A stretch of DNA of 64,000 nt from Bacteroidales bacterium. GTDB lineage: Bacteria; Bacteroidota; Bacteroidia; Bacteroidales; UBA3824. The stretch lies in contig JAEERW010000013.1 of the NCBI GenBank assembly GCA_016286055.1, positions 24,926-88,925 on the forward strand. Reading direction: 5' to 3'. The notes under the pieces were generated by a model, which did not search any database, was not told the origin of the DNA, and was given only the letters and a program-made list of their open reading frames with translations. Below are positions 30,560-40,182 of the stretch, one piece after another. Positions within the stretch are counted from its first letter, which is position 1. The number at the start of each line of letters is the position of its first letter. The position numbers and the translations under genes are program-made.

Positions 30560-32599
30560 TTATTCATCCTTTTCGTAACCTGTTTCAATCGACTTTGGTT
30601 TCTCGTTCAAAAGATTAGCCTTGTGAAGTTCGTTGAAATTAGGTTTTGTGCCGTCTTTATACTGCTGCACCATAGCAATGCGCAGGTCGGCCTCGGCCTT
30701 GGCACGGTCGGCTTCGGCTTGAATAATGCGTTTGCGGCTCTGAATTTCAGCCTGACGAAGTTCTAGTTCAGACTTAATATTTTGGCCAATAATAATATCG
30801 TAAATATTTACGTCCAACAGCTGATAAGCGCAATATTTGTTAAGCTGAGTTTCGGTTGCACGTTCGGGATTGGTCTTGATTTCGCGTTTTTCCTCCTCCT
30901 CATTAATCATCTTGAGTACTTCGTGCGAAATGGGCGACAAGTTTTTGAGTATCGACTCATGGTCGTCGAACGATTCAAGTTTAGTAACAACAGCCTCATT
31001 GATGCGTTTACCAAGAATGTCGAGGCCGTAACCAACAAAAATGAGTTCCATCTTGCCTCGCACAGTAATATTGATTTTTGGAGTGATTTGTACGCCAGAC
31101 TTACAAACTATTGTCAAACAATCTTTTACCTCCACAACCTGAGGTTTCAATGCCCACGAAATAGCTTCGTCTAACGAGGAATATTTGCCCGACCGAATAA
31201 TCTTACCTGCAAGAACCATATCAATAGATAATCCAGCTTTACGGGCCTTGCGAATACTCTTAATAGTTTCAAGCACTCTACCGAACTCTAAGAAATGTTT
31301 TTTAACCATACGACGGGTGATACCATTCTCGGTTTCGGTGGCTTCCAGCTCGGAAGCAATCTTCATAGACTGAACACAGTCGTAAATATCGGCATCGGGT
31401 CGAGAATATTCTATAAGGTCGTCTTTTGTAATCTCCAAGTCAAGACCATTTTCTCTGATAAAACGGAGCGATTTCACAAATTTCATAACGTCAGAACCTG
31501 TGGTTACATGATAACGCATCAGCTCGTTGAAATTAAGCTGATCCGAAAGTCCGTAAGCCTTTGCCTTGATAATGGCGGAGATAAGATTGTTCATCTGTTC
31601 GCCTGAAACATTGTGTAGAATCAAATCCTTAGGATCAATGGTAATGCCACTATTCTTTGCCTTAATAAGGTTAGAAATAAGATTGTCGAAATCATCATCA
31701 GAAAGAGCATAAAGATCAGATTCAGAGAAATTAAGCCACAACTGAGCATTGTGCGCCCTAATCATAGCATTGGTAAAACGTGTAACGTCGCGGTGATAGT
31801 TTTTATAGAGGTTTTTGAGCAAGGTGGTAGTAATCTTAAAGGCGTCTTTGTACTCGTTGATATTTTGCACCTTGTTGATTCGGTAACTACTTTCGTCATC
31901 GAGGAAAATGCCTGCACTGTTGGCGCGAATCATAGCATAGATTATAAGTTTGAGGCCTTCTTCGTCGATTTGGTTGATTAGGGGGCGTTCTTCGATGTCG
32001 AGACCCTCGTTTTTAGCCATAATATCGAGACTTACCAATTGGCTAAAATCTTTCTTGTCGTTGATATAACGCAAAGCGGTTTCGTAACTTATTTTAAGGT
32101 CGGCATTTATCTGGTCGGCCCAGCTTCGTGCAAATGTTTCTACATTCTGACGTATTTTCTGGTCGCTCTTAGATTTGTCGGCAGAGTCGGAATTTTGCTC
32201 CTCTTTAAGTTTTGCATCGTCGGCGTTTTGTTTCAAAATTTCAGCCACCTTACGCAACATTTCCAAAGAAAAGCTTGCATCCACCTGATTTATAATATAA
32301 TAACTATAAATAAACAGCTCAATATTAGTTATTTTTTTGCATTTGGCTATTTCGATGGCCTCTTTAAAATCTATATTGATAGTGTAATCTCTTGCGCATT
32401 TCAACACAGCCACAAGACGTTCACGCTCAGCAGGTTCTAATTCTTTAGCCTTGTTGTAATAAGGATTGCCAAAAACATGATAGCCTAGTTCACGAATCGA
32501 TTTCGAGAATTTAGTTTTGCGATCTTTTAGCAAAATCGTGGCCAAAACTACCGATACCAATACAAAAACTAACGCTAATAAAAAGCCTAAATAGTCCAT
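30560..32599 (-). CDS. Divergent flotillin-like protein with many helical repeats
   Basis: 679 residues. One N-terminal membrane helix (GFLLALVFVLVSVVLATILL), a soluble region to about 190, then at least six degenerate copies of the repeat seen in the neighbouring FloA (LIIYAMIRANSAGIFLDDES, FTNAMIRAHNAQLWLNFSESDLY, LISNLIKAKNSGITIDPKDL, LISAIIKAKAYGL, IRKARKAGLSIDMVLAGKII). An SPFH-like segment follows (WALKPQVVEVKDCLTIVCKSGVQITPKINITV, CAYQLLDVNIYDIIIGQNI) and a charged coiled coil QAEADRAKAEADLRIAMVQ. It looks like a paralogue of FloA that has diverged and grown. It starts 13 bp after the SPOR gene stop. Confidence 0.75.
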   Translation of the reverse strand: MDYLGFLLALVFVLVSVVLATILLKDRKTKFSKSIRELGYHVFGNPYYNKAKELEPAERERLVAVLKCARDYTINIDFKEAIEIAKCKKITNIELFIYSYYIINQVDASFSLEMLRKVAEILKQNADDAKLKEEQNSDSADKSKSDQKIRQNVETFARSWADQINADLKISYETALRYINDKKDFSQLVSLDIMAKNEGLDIEERPLINQIDEEGLKLIIYAMIRANSAGIFLDDESSYRINKVQNINEYKDAFKITTTLLKNLYKNYHRDVTRFTNAMIRAHNAQLWLNFSESDLYALSDDDFDNLISNLIKAKNSGITIDPKDLILHNVSGEQMNNLISAIIKAKAYGLSDQLNFNELMRYHVTTGSDVMKFVKSLRFIRENGLDLEITKDDLIEYSRPDADIYDCVQSMKIASELEATETENGITRRMVKKHFLEFGRVLETIKSIRKARKAGLSIDMVLAGKIIRSGKYSSLDEAISWALKPQVVEVKDCLTIVCKSGVQITPKINITVRGKMELIFVGYGLDILGKRINEAVVTKLESFDDHESILKNLSPISHEVLKMINEEEEKREIKTNPERATETQLNKYCAYQLLDVNIYDIIIGQNIKSELELRQAEIQSRKRIIQAEADRAKAEADLRIAMVQQYKDGTKPNFNELHKANLLNEKPKSIETGYEKDE

Positions 32600-32612
32600 A
32601 AGACAATGATAT

Positions 32613-35180
32613 TTATTGTTTTACTCCATTAATAAATGTAACCACATACGACTCGGTGTATCCCAGTTTCACAAGATTTGCTCTGAGGTTGTCAGCTTGC
32701 GCTCTCGTGTCGCAATCACCAACGGTGTATACGGTGTATTCTCCGCTCTTCGATGTATGAACAGCGTAAGATTTCTTAAGTTTGTCCATCTTGTTTTTAA
32801 CCTCTTTCGACAAAGCCGATTTGTATGCTCCTATCTGCACACGGTAAACGGTTTTGTTTGACGCTGTTTGAGGATTAGACGAAGCAATAGGACCTGCATT
32901 TTGTCCGTTCGACACTTTAATAATGTAAGCATCTTCATAGCCACAAGCTTTCATTGTCTGGAGGTTGGCTTTGGCAATGCTAAAATCGGTGGAAACACCT
33001 GTGTAGTAGCGGTAAAGACCACCGTTGTTTTGGTCGTAGAAGAGTTGGTTAACATTAAACGAAGATTTGGTGAGCAGCGTGGGCACCGACGAAATCTGCA
33101 CTGCATAAGCTGTTCCAGATATAGTAGACAAAGGTTGTGCGTCGGTAGTGCCAGTAGATTGTGCTATCTGAATGGGTTCTGGTTGGGGAGCAAACTGCTG
33201 TTGGTAAGCACTCAGGTCGCGAAGTTCGCTTTGAACTTGCGCCTGATATCCCGATTGCTTTTCGGCAGAAGCCTTTGCAGTATTCACGTTAGTTTTTTTA
33301 CCATTAACAAATGCAGAAACCACTGCCGATTTATAGCCTCCGTTTTTAGCCATTGCCTGAGCTGCAAGAGCTGCATCGTATGTTTTGTACGAACCAAGGT
33401 AATAGCGCATATAGTTCTGATTTTTAAGCTTTTCGGCTACAAATACATTAACTGCAGGAAACTCCACCGGTTCGGGCATCTCTTTGTAAATGCCAGTTTC
33501 AACGGTAAACACCGTTCCCGAAGGATATGTGTATGGTCTTAAACGCTGATCCTCTTTGGTATAGTACCACGACGAAACTGCTGGAGCGTTTGAATTAGAT
33601 ACAGGAACTTTGGCAACGGGATAAGTAGTTGCTTTTGGCTTATTAGCGCCACTGGTATTGCCACTGGTATTTTTTGGAGTGGTGGTGGTTTTAGGAGTGG
33701 TGGTAGTTTTGGCAGTTTGTTTTGGTTTGCTTGTTGCCACGGTATCTTTTGGTTGCGCCTTAGGATTGTTAACAGTGGGATTGGCGGGCGCAGAAGGCTG
33801 GGCAGTAGTAGGTTTTTCTGGCTCAGCCACCATTGGCATATCCATTGGTACTCCGTCGGAATGATCCATTACAGAGGCAGCAATATGTTTGTCGGAAGTA
33901 AGCGGCATTCCTAGATAGCTTGCAATGGCGTTTTCCATACAGGCTATGGACTGAAGCTTAATTTCGTTTCCAGCAGAAAGAGATGTATATTTTTCCACCT
34001 TGCTAAACTTATTGGCTGCAAAAGTCTCGTAAGATTTTGACATATTATAAAGATTAACAGCCTGATCTTCATAAGCTTTGGCGGTGGGATTATTTTTACG
34101 GATTTTGGGAATATATTTTTCGTAAAGTTCAAAAAGTGCATTGTTAGTTTTCACCTCTTGTGTTACAGCCGAAACAAGCGAAGAACATTCGTTAAGTTCC
34201 TCTTCTTGGGCAAGTTGACTATAATACTCTGTTTCGGTAATGGTGAGAGCCTCAGATGCAAAAATACGCAACGAATCGGCCTTAATGCCGAGATTTGTAG
34301 CCTTGAGCATCAGCTGTGAAGCGTTGTTTTCGGCGTCAAACTGTTTTTGCATAGCTGCACGGTCGGTATCGCTAACCTTCAAACTATCAACAAATTCGTT
34401 GTAACGAATACGGTAAATATTTGCATCTGTATTGAAATCGTAATGCTGAGGAGCACGCAAAACAGGCTGTTCGTCTTTGGAGGCGACAACCTTGGGGTCA
34501 GACACCGGTTTTGAATTAGTAGGCGAAAGATATTGGGTGTAATCAACCAAGGGGTCGTTTTTAAGAATAGCGAAAGCAAGTTCTTGGTTTTCAACTGCTT
34601 TATCCAATTTGTTATACATTGAACGGTAAATAGTCAATGCGTTTTCGGTATTCACTGTCTTTTTCTCGTTCTCGGTAAGAGCGTATAGTTCGTTAGCCTG
34701 TTGAGCGAGGGCATAGGCAGCCTTACCACGAGCCGACGAAGTGTCAACAATCTTGTTTTTAAGTTCGGCAGTGTAAATATCTTTGAATGTGGCAGATGCT
34801 GTTTCAAAAGATTTGAGGGCTGCGAGTTCTTTGCTGGCAGCTTTAGCGCGAAGTTTAGTAATTTTTTTCAAAGTTTTAGATGATTTGTCCCCCTCACGCT
34901 CCAAATCGTTGGCTTCCGTTTCAAGAGCGGCTTTTTCCAAAAGGATGTCTTCACACTTGGAGCGGAGCTTTTCTGCCTTGGCTAGTTTTTTACGATCAGC
35001 TTTGCTAAAAAGCGAATCGTAATATGGTTGAGAGCTAAGTCTAAAAGAACCTTTTAGTATGGTTATGTTATTGGTATACAATACATTGTTAGAAATCGAA
35101 GGCAAGTTTTCTGTCGGTAAAAAAGCTACCGACATCAAAGCGGGTGCGGCTATTGCCAAAGCCAAATTTAAAATTTTCAT
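32613..35180 (-). CDS. Coiled-coil protein with three C-terminal SPOR-like domains
   Basis: 855 residues. The N-terminus MKILNLALAIAAPALMSVAFL is a signal or anchor. Residues about 60-420 are helical and charged (KLAKAEKLRSKCEDILLEKAALETEANDL). A Pro/Thr/Lys-rich linker (TTTTPKTTTTPKN) joins three SPOR-like units: near 555-640 (GTVFTVETGIYK ... AYKSAVVSAFVNG, degenerate), near 695-770 (AYAVQISSV ... YEDAYIIKV) and near 780-855 (VYRVQIGAYKS ... YTESYVVTFINGVKQ, best conserved). SPOR domains bind peptidoglycan stripped of stem peptides. It is the first gene of the unit with the two flotillin-like genes and may link the microdomain to the cell wall. Confidence 0.8.
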   Translation of the reverse strand: MKILNLALAIAAPALMSVAFLPTENLPSISNNVLYTNNITILKGSFRLSSQPYYDSLFSKADRKKLAKAEKLRSKCEDILLEKAALETEANDLEREGDKSSKTLKKITKLRAKAASKELAALKSFETASATFKDIYTAELKNKIVDTSSARGKAAYALAQQANELYALTENEKKTVNTENALTIYRSMYNKLDKAVENQELAFAILKNDPLVDYTQYLSPTNSKPVSDPKVVASKDEQPVLRAPQHYDFNTDANIYRIRYNEFVDSLKVSDTDRAAMQKQFDAENNASQLMLKATNLGIKADSLRIFASEALTITETEYYSQLAQEEELNECSSLVSAVTQEVKTNNALFELYEKYIPKIRKNNPTAKAYEDQAVNLYNMSKSYETFAANKFSKVEKYTSLSAGNEIKLQSIACMENAIASYLGMPLTSDKHIAASVMDHSDGVPMDMPMVAEPEKPTTAQPSAPANPTVNNPKAQPKDTVATSKPKQTAKTTTTPKTTTTPKNTSGNTSGANKPKATTYPVAKVPVSNSNAPAVSSWYYTKEDQRLRPYTYPSGTVFTVETGIYKEMPEPVEFPAVNVFVAEKLKNQNYMRYYLGSYKTYDAALAAQAMAKNGGYKSAVVSAFVNGKKTNVNTAKASAEKQSGYQAQVQSELRDLSAYQQQFAPQPEPIQIAQSTGTTDAQPLSTISGTAYAVQISSVPTLLTKSSFNVNQLFYDQNNGGLYRYYTGVSTDFSIAKANLQTMKACGYEDAYIIKVSNGQNAGPIASSNPQTASNKTVYRVQIGAYKSALSKEVKNKMDKLKKSYAVHTSKSGEYTVYTVGDCDTRAQADNLRANLVKLGYTESYVVTFINGVKQ

Positions 35181-35306
35181 CTCGGTCAGAAAAAATAATA
35201 GTTTAGATTACAAATGTAACCTATATTTTGATAATTTCAAAATTTTGACAAAAAAAATATCAATAGCAAAAAAAAAGGTCGCCGTATGGCGACCTTAAAA
35301 AACTAG

Positions 35307-35380
35307 TACCGAGGAAGAGATTCGAACCCATGACCCTCGGATCCACAATCCGATGCTCTAACCAACTGAGCTACCTCGGC
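35307..35380 (-). tRNA. tRNA-His (GUG)
   Basis: 74-nt cloverleaf on the minus strand: acceptor GCCGAGG/CCTCGGT, anticodon stem CGGAT/ATCCG with loop TTGTGGA (anticodon GTG), T-loop TTCGAAT. The extra 5' G typical of tRNA-His is encoded next to it. Confidence 0.95.
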
Positions 35381-35558
35381 CAATTTTTTCGGGTGCAAAG
35401 TTAAGCAGATTAATATGTATTATGCAAATTTTTTTGAAAAGATTTTTGTAATAATTTTCATCAGATTGATTTATTGGATATTACAAGCGTCATTATTACA
35501 AAAACAGAGATTATTAAGATTAATTATACATTTTTTTTCACGATTATAGGCGTATAAA

Positions 35559-35590
35559 TTTGACGATTTGAATATTGAACCTTATTTTTG
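35559..35590 (+). promoter_or_regulatory. Promoter of the porin gene
   Basis: TTTG at 35559-35562 and TATTTTTG at 35583-35590 with a 20-bp spacer. It rules out the far-upstream start at 35568. Confidence 0.75.
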
Positions 35591-35636
35591 CAAAAAAATT
35601 TGCCGCCAAAGATACGGCTTGTTTTATCATACTGAC

Positions 35637-37598
35637 ATGAAGTTATTTTGCAACATAAATAAAATGATAGCCACTGGCAAAGGGGTGATTGTACTAATGA
35701 TTTTGGTACTGGTATCTGGCGTAGCCCAGGCTCAAACCCAGAAAACTAAAAAGGAGAAAAAGAAAGATGATTATCCGATGAAAGTAAACGTATGGACTCT
35801 CGGCAAAGACCTTTCGCCAGTAGATTACAAATTGGACGAGGACACTGCACTCCATCTCTTTCAAGTTTACGACAAAAACGAAAAGCAATCAATATCCACC
35901 ACCAACCTCGGAAATATGGCGTCGCCATATATTTCAAATGTTTTTGACGACAGGCCTATCAACAAGTGGAACTCCATAATATTTTTCAACTCGCTCAACG
36001 ACTTTTGGAACGTTCCAGAAAAGACCAAATATTATCAAGTAAACCATCCTTACACTTGGCTTTATTATGTTACCGCGCCCAAATCTCGCAAAGAACAGAT
36101 TGTGGATTTTACTCATACTCAAAACGTTAACAGCAAATTCAATTGGGCGTTCAACATAAAGTTAGACGGTAGCGCTGGCCGACTGTCGCATCAGCAAACA
36201 AGGCTAGTGTCGTTTGCCCCAAACATCAGCTACCGAGGCAAGCATTTCAGCCTATACACCTTTTATAAGTTCAACAAATTTCAAATTCAGGAAAACGGCG
36301 GTATTCTAAAAGATTCGATTGACCTCAACAACAAACGCTTCAACACCAAGATGGACAAAAGTGACAGCTACTGGGGCTACCGTCATTGGGGACTTGTAAG
36401 CGAATATTCGTTGGGTACTACCGATTTTAAAATCATCAACGACTCCACCCGCACCGAAATCTACACACCAAGAATTGCCTTCAACTATACATTCGACTTT
36501 GAAAAACAGTTCCGCTCTTACACCGACGGCGATATGGATTCTACGGTTTTTGATCATTTTTACCAAAATGTACCAGCCACTTACGACTCCATTTTCTTTA
36601 GAAGAGTAACTAACAAATTTCAGCTGAAAATTTGTGAAGGTCAGCTTATGGGATTTTCGCCAGGTATCAGAGGCGCAATTGGTATTGAGCACGAAACCTA
36701 TCACAACCTTGCCAACTATATTGAAAAAAACTATTCAGAACAAAATCAAAACACGTTTTTTGAGGCAGGAATATTTAAAAACAAATCGCGGAGCCTATAT
36801 CTGAGCGGTGATTTCAAACAATACTTAACTGGCGCCAAATCAGGCGACACTGAATTGAACGGCAAACTCGGATACAAACTTTTTAAACATAACAGCGATA
36901 CCGTTAACGCTTATTTAGACGCATCGGTGGATTTTTACAATCTTGAGCCAACATATTTTGAAAAACACTATTCTAGCAACAATTTCAAGTGGGACAACAA
37001 GTTTTCAAAAAGCAAAATTATTAGAATAGGTGCGGAATTCGGTATGCCTCAATGGCATTTCAAGGTGTCGGCATCAAACTATATGCTTACCGATTACATA
37101 TACTTCAACAGCAAAGCAGTGCCAATGCAAGACAATGGCAATATTACCGTGCAAACGGTAAAAATTACTAAAGACTTCTTTGTGTGGCACGTACGATTTG
37201 CCAATAGATTTGTGTGGCAACATTCCGACAAAAACGAAATTCTCAACCTGCCCGATTTTGCATTATACCATTCCACATATTTTGAATTTTTCCTCGTTCC
37301 CAAAGTGCTGCTGACCCAGATAGGTGGCGAAGTACGATATTCAAGCGAGTACGACGCATACGGATACAGCCCTGCCACATCGGTTTTCTACCCTCTCGGC
37401 GATAAGGCTGAGTTAAAAGCTGGCAACTATCCTATTATCAACGCTTTTTTCAACATGAAAATCAAAGGTGTGCTCATGTTTTTCAAGTGGGAACATATCA
37501 ACGATGGTATGATTAAAGACTATTATGCTGCTACCGATTGTTATCCAATCACCGACTTCCATTTTAAATTTGGTATTTTGTGGCGTTTTGGTGATTAA
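35637..37598 (+). CDS. Putative outer-membrane porin (Bacteroidota family)
   Basis: 653 residues. Signal MKLFCNINKMIATGKGVIVLMILVLVSGVAQAQ, then a basic linker (QTQKTKKEKKKDD). The body consists of alternating amphipathic strands with many aromatic residues and ends DFHFKFGILWRFGD, the aromatic C-terminal strand of an outer-membrane barrel. It matches the general pattern of the putative porin family of Bacteroidota, about 620-700 residues long. The substrate is unknown. A start at 35664 (MIATGKG) is also possible. Monocistronic. Confidence 0.75.
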   Translation: MKLFCNINKMIATGKGVIVLMILVLVSGVAQAQTQKTKKEKKKDDYPMKVNVWTLGKDLSPVDYKLDEDTALHLFQVYDKNEKQSISTTNLGNMASPYISNVFDDRPINKWNSIIFFNSLNDFWNVPEKTKYYQVNHPYTWLYYVTAPKSRKEQIVDFTHTQNVNSKFNWAFNIKLDGSAGRLSHQQTRLVSFAPNISYRGKHFSLYTFYKFNKFQIQENGGILKDSIDLNNKRFNTKMDKSDSYWGYRHWGLVSEYSLGTTDFKIINDSTRTEIYTPRIAFNYTFDFEKQFRSYTDGDMDSTVFDHFYQNVPATYDSIFFRRVTNKFQLKICEGQLMGFSPGIRGAIGIEHETYHNLANYIEKNYSEQNQNTFFEAGIFKNKSRSLYLSGDFKQYLTGAKSGDTELNGKLGYKLFKHNSDTVNAYLDASVDFYNLEPTYFEKHYSSNNFKWDNKFSKSKIIRIGAEFGMPQWHFKVSASNYMLTDYIYFNSKAVPMQDNGNITVQTVKITKDFFVWHVRFANRFVWQHSDKNEILNLPDFALYHSTYFEFFLVPKVLLTQIGGEVRYSSEYDAYGYSPATSVFYPLGDKAELKAGNYPIINAFFNMKIKGVLMFFKWEHINDGMIKDYYAATDCYPITDFHFKFGILWRFGD

Positions 37599-37791
37599 TT
37601 TATATAATTATAAATCAGCACTTTTATTATTAAAATCACAAATTATACGTTTTTTGCTTAGGGTATTGAGTAAGTGAAGTGTCATAATAATGAAAACAAA
37701 CTTAACAAAACTATTTTTTTTATTGCGCCTTACCGAACCGACACTTTAAGGCCAAACATACCTAAAACTATTTTGAATTTAACCTAACAAA

Positions 37792-37823
37792 AACGGACCA
37801 CTTGTAAGGTTCGTTTTTTTTTT
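37792..37823 (+). terminator. Terminator-like hairpin downstream of the porin gene
   Basis: AACGGACC pairs with GGTTCGTT (one G/T pair) around an 8-nt loop, then a T run. It is 190 bp past the porin stop; the segment between holds a 19-codon frame at 37690-37749 that could be a gene remnant but is not supported. Confidence 0.6.
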
Positions 37824-37833
37824 GCACATAAGT

Positions 37834-38865
37834 CTACAGGCTTTCGCGACGAACAGGATAATTTTCGCGCAAATATTCAAACTTTTCGGGCTGGGATTTT
37901 AGATTTGAACTATCTTGAAGAACATTATAAGAGTCAATTACAGCCTTATAATCAGCAATGTGAGCATAATCAAGGCTCATTCCTTGATATTCCGAAGTGT
38001 CTGGAACCCAATTATTTAAGCCAAGATTGAAAAACTTGCTCAAACTTCTAACAATCTGCATAGTGGCATTAGCCTTGCCGTCTACCGAATAGCCTGCAAT
38101 GTGAGGAGTGCCGATAAACACACGCTTGAGCAGTTCAAGGTTGATATTTGGCTCGTTTTCCCACACATCGAGCACTGCTGTTAAAAGTTTTCCACTGTTT
38201 AATGCCGACAACAAAGCGGAATTATCGGCCACAGGACCACGCGACGAATTAATAAGAATTGAACCATCGGACATTGAGTTCAAAAAATCATGATTGCAAA
38301 GATGGTGTGTGGCAAATTTACCAGAAGTAGAATACGGAACATGAATATCCACAATGTCAGCATTTTGCAGCAGATAATTGAGCGAGCAGAAATCAAAATC
38401 ACTATAGCCAGAGAACTCCAATGGCGGATCGTTTACCAAAACGTTCATACCCAAAAGTTTGGCGGCTTTCACCACCTTTGCACCCACGTGCCCCGCTCCT
38501 ATCACGCCAAGGGTCTTTGATTTAAGGTCAATGCCGTATTTTTCCGACAAGCAAACCAATACAGACATAATATATTGACACACCGAGCCAGAATTGCATC
38601 CGGGAGCATTGGTCCAAAAAATATTGTTTTGTTTGCAGTAATTGGTGTCGATATGGTCGTAACCAATTGTAGCTGTGCCGATAAACTTTACAGAAGATTG
38701 GCTCAGTAATTGTTCGTTGCAGTTGGTGCGGGTGCGTACAATCAACGCATCGGCATCTTTTACTATTTCGGGAGTGATTTCGCGTCCCGGAACCAAAACC
38801 GTTTCGGCAACGCCATTGAACACATCGCCTAAAAATCTAACCTTATTGTCGCAGACTATCTTCAT
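37834..38865 (-). CDS. pdxB: 4-phosphoerythronate dehydrogenase
   Basis: 343 residues. A D-2-hydroxyacid dehydrogenase fold with NAD-binding G123-A-G-H-V-G128 (GVIGAGHVG), substrate loop NAPGCNS and catalytic R209 (NSSRGP), E238 (WENEP) and H255 (TPHIAGYS). The PHIAGYS.DGK signature and a C-terminal extra domain point to PdxB, which oxidises 4-phospho-D-erythronate in pyridoxal phosphate synthesis. The long in-frame upstream extension overlaps the opposite gene, so ATG 38865 (MKIVCDNKV) is chosen. Divergent from the T9SS plug gene. Confidence 0.9.
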   Translation of the reverse strand: MKIVCDNKVRFLGDVFNGVAETVLVPGREITPEIVKDADALIVRTRTNCNEQLLSQSSVKFIGTATIGYDHIDTNYCKQNNIFWTNAPGCNSGSVCQYIMSVLVCLSEKYGIDLKSKTLGVIGAGHVGAKVVKAAKLLGMNVLVNDPPLEFSGYSDFDFCSLNYLLQNADIVDIHVPYSTSGKFATHHLCNHDFLNSMSDGSILINSSRGPVADNSALLSALNSGKLLTAVLDVWENEPNINLELLKRVFIGTPHIAGYSVDGKANATMQIVRSLSKFFNLGLNNWVPDTSEYQGMSLDYAHIADYKAVIDSYNVLQDSSNLKSQPEKFEYLRENYPVRRESL

Positions 38866-38929
38866 TTTTTTGTAATTCAAAAAATTTATTAACCTTTGCA
38901 AAGATATTGCAGAAAAAACAAATGACGCT

Positions 38930-40174
38930 ATGAAACTGAAAAAAATTTTTGCCGCATCTCTGTTGCTCATTACAAACGTGGCAACGGCGCAAACCACAAA
39001 TGAATTTGCCAACGAAAACATCAAGACAGTGGAGTTTAGGAAAACAGGCACCGAAATGGGAATGCCCGTTTGCACACTTGGCGAGAGCCTGACCCTCAGT
39101 TTCGACGTTATGGACGACCCTTACCACCGTTTGGCATACTCTATCAGGCACTGCAATGCTGCCTTTGAGCCCGACGAGTTGGATTTTTACGAGTTTGCAG
39201 AAGGGTTCGACAGCCGCAGTATCAACAATTACCGAAATTCGTTCAACACACACAGCGTGTTTACACATTATATAATAGATATTCCAAACGAAGATGTAAA
39301 GTTAAAAATCAGCGGCAACTATCTGATAACTATCTTCGACGAGAGCAATCCCAACGAGGTAATTCTGCAAAAGAAATTTATGATAGCCGAACCCGAAACA
39401 AGATTAAAGGTAGACGCACAAATTGAGCGTCCGTTCCTTGCCGAATATTCTATTACAGGTCAACAAGTTAAGGTTAATGTCGACAATAGTCGCGAACGAA
39501 TTTCAAATGCTGCGGGATTCTTAAAAGTGTATGTGATGCAAAACGGCGACGTAGACCACCGCCACAAGTTGGAATACAACTTTACCGACGCCAACAATCT
39601 TCGTTTCCACCACAACGAAGGAGAAAATATATTCGACGGCGGCAGCGAATATTTATATTTCGATGCCAAAGATGTAAATTTCAAGGCTTTAGGCATCGAC
39701 AAAATTGAATTTCGCAACGGTATGTACCACTACTCACTCACCCCCCACTACCCTACCGACGTATCGTATTCATTTCAAGAGGATTTAAATGGGCAATACT
39801 ACATCAAAAACGACCGAGGATTTGACCGCGATGTGGAATCCGACTACATAGAAGTAGACTTTAGGCTAAAATATCCGCAGCTGCCCGATGGCGATGTGTA
39901 TGTTTTTGGAGCGCTGTCGAACTATAGTTTTGGAGACTCCTCCAACAAGATGAGTTACGATTCGCGCGAACGATTATACCGCTGTTCTATGCTATTAAAA
40001 CAGGGTCTCTACAACTACACCTATATTATTAAGCACACAGATGGCACATTAGAATATCCCGACGGTAGTTGGTACAATACCGAAAACAACTATCTTATAA
40101 CAGTTTACAACACCGACTATACTTTGCACGGCGACAGATTGGTGTGGATGGGCTGGGTAAATACAATGAAATAA
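38930..40174 (+). CDS. Type IX secretion plug protein (DUF5103)
   Basis: 414 residues. Signal MKLKKIFAASLLLITNVATAQ. The protein shows the DUF5103 layout: IKTVEFRKTGTEMGMPVCTLGESLTLSFDVMDD, RLAYSIRHCNAAFEPDEL, YIIDIPNEDVKLKISGNYLITIFD, and a C-terminal beta domain (VYVFGALSNYSFGD, GLYNYTYIIKHTDG). In Flavobacterium the homologue plugs the SprA translocon of the type IX secretion system; the role here is inferred from that. Periplasmic or outer-membrane associated. It converges with trkA. Confidence 0.85.
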   Translation: MKLKKIFAASLLLITNVATAQTTNEFANENIKTVEFRKTGTEMGMPVCTLGESLTLSFDVMDDPYHRLAYSIRHCNAAFEPDELDFYEFAEGFDSRSINNYRNSFNTHSVFTHYIIDIPNEDVKLKISGNYLITIFDESNPNEVILQKKFMIAEPETRLKVDAQIERPFLAEYSITGQQVKVNVDNSRERISNAAGFLKVYVMQNGDVDHRHKLEYNFTDANNLRFHHNEGENIFDGGSEYLYFDAKDVNFKALGIDKIEFRNGMYHYSLTPHYPTDVSYSFQEDLNGQYYIKNDRGFDRDVESDYIEVDFRLKYPQLPDGDVYVFGALSNYSFGDSSNKMSYDSRERLYRCSMLLKQGLYNYTYIIKHTDGTLEYPDGSWYNTENNYLITVYNTDYTLHGDRLVWMGWVNTMK

Positions 40175-40182
40175 ACCGCAGG

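Noticed and set aside
37690..37749. 19-codon frame MKTNLTKLFFLLRLTEPTL as a signal-peptide remnant
   Set aside because: Too short and without any following homologous sequence to support it.
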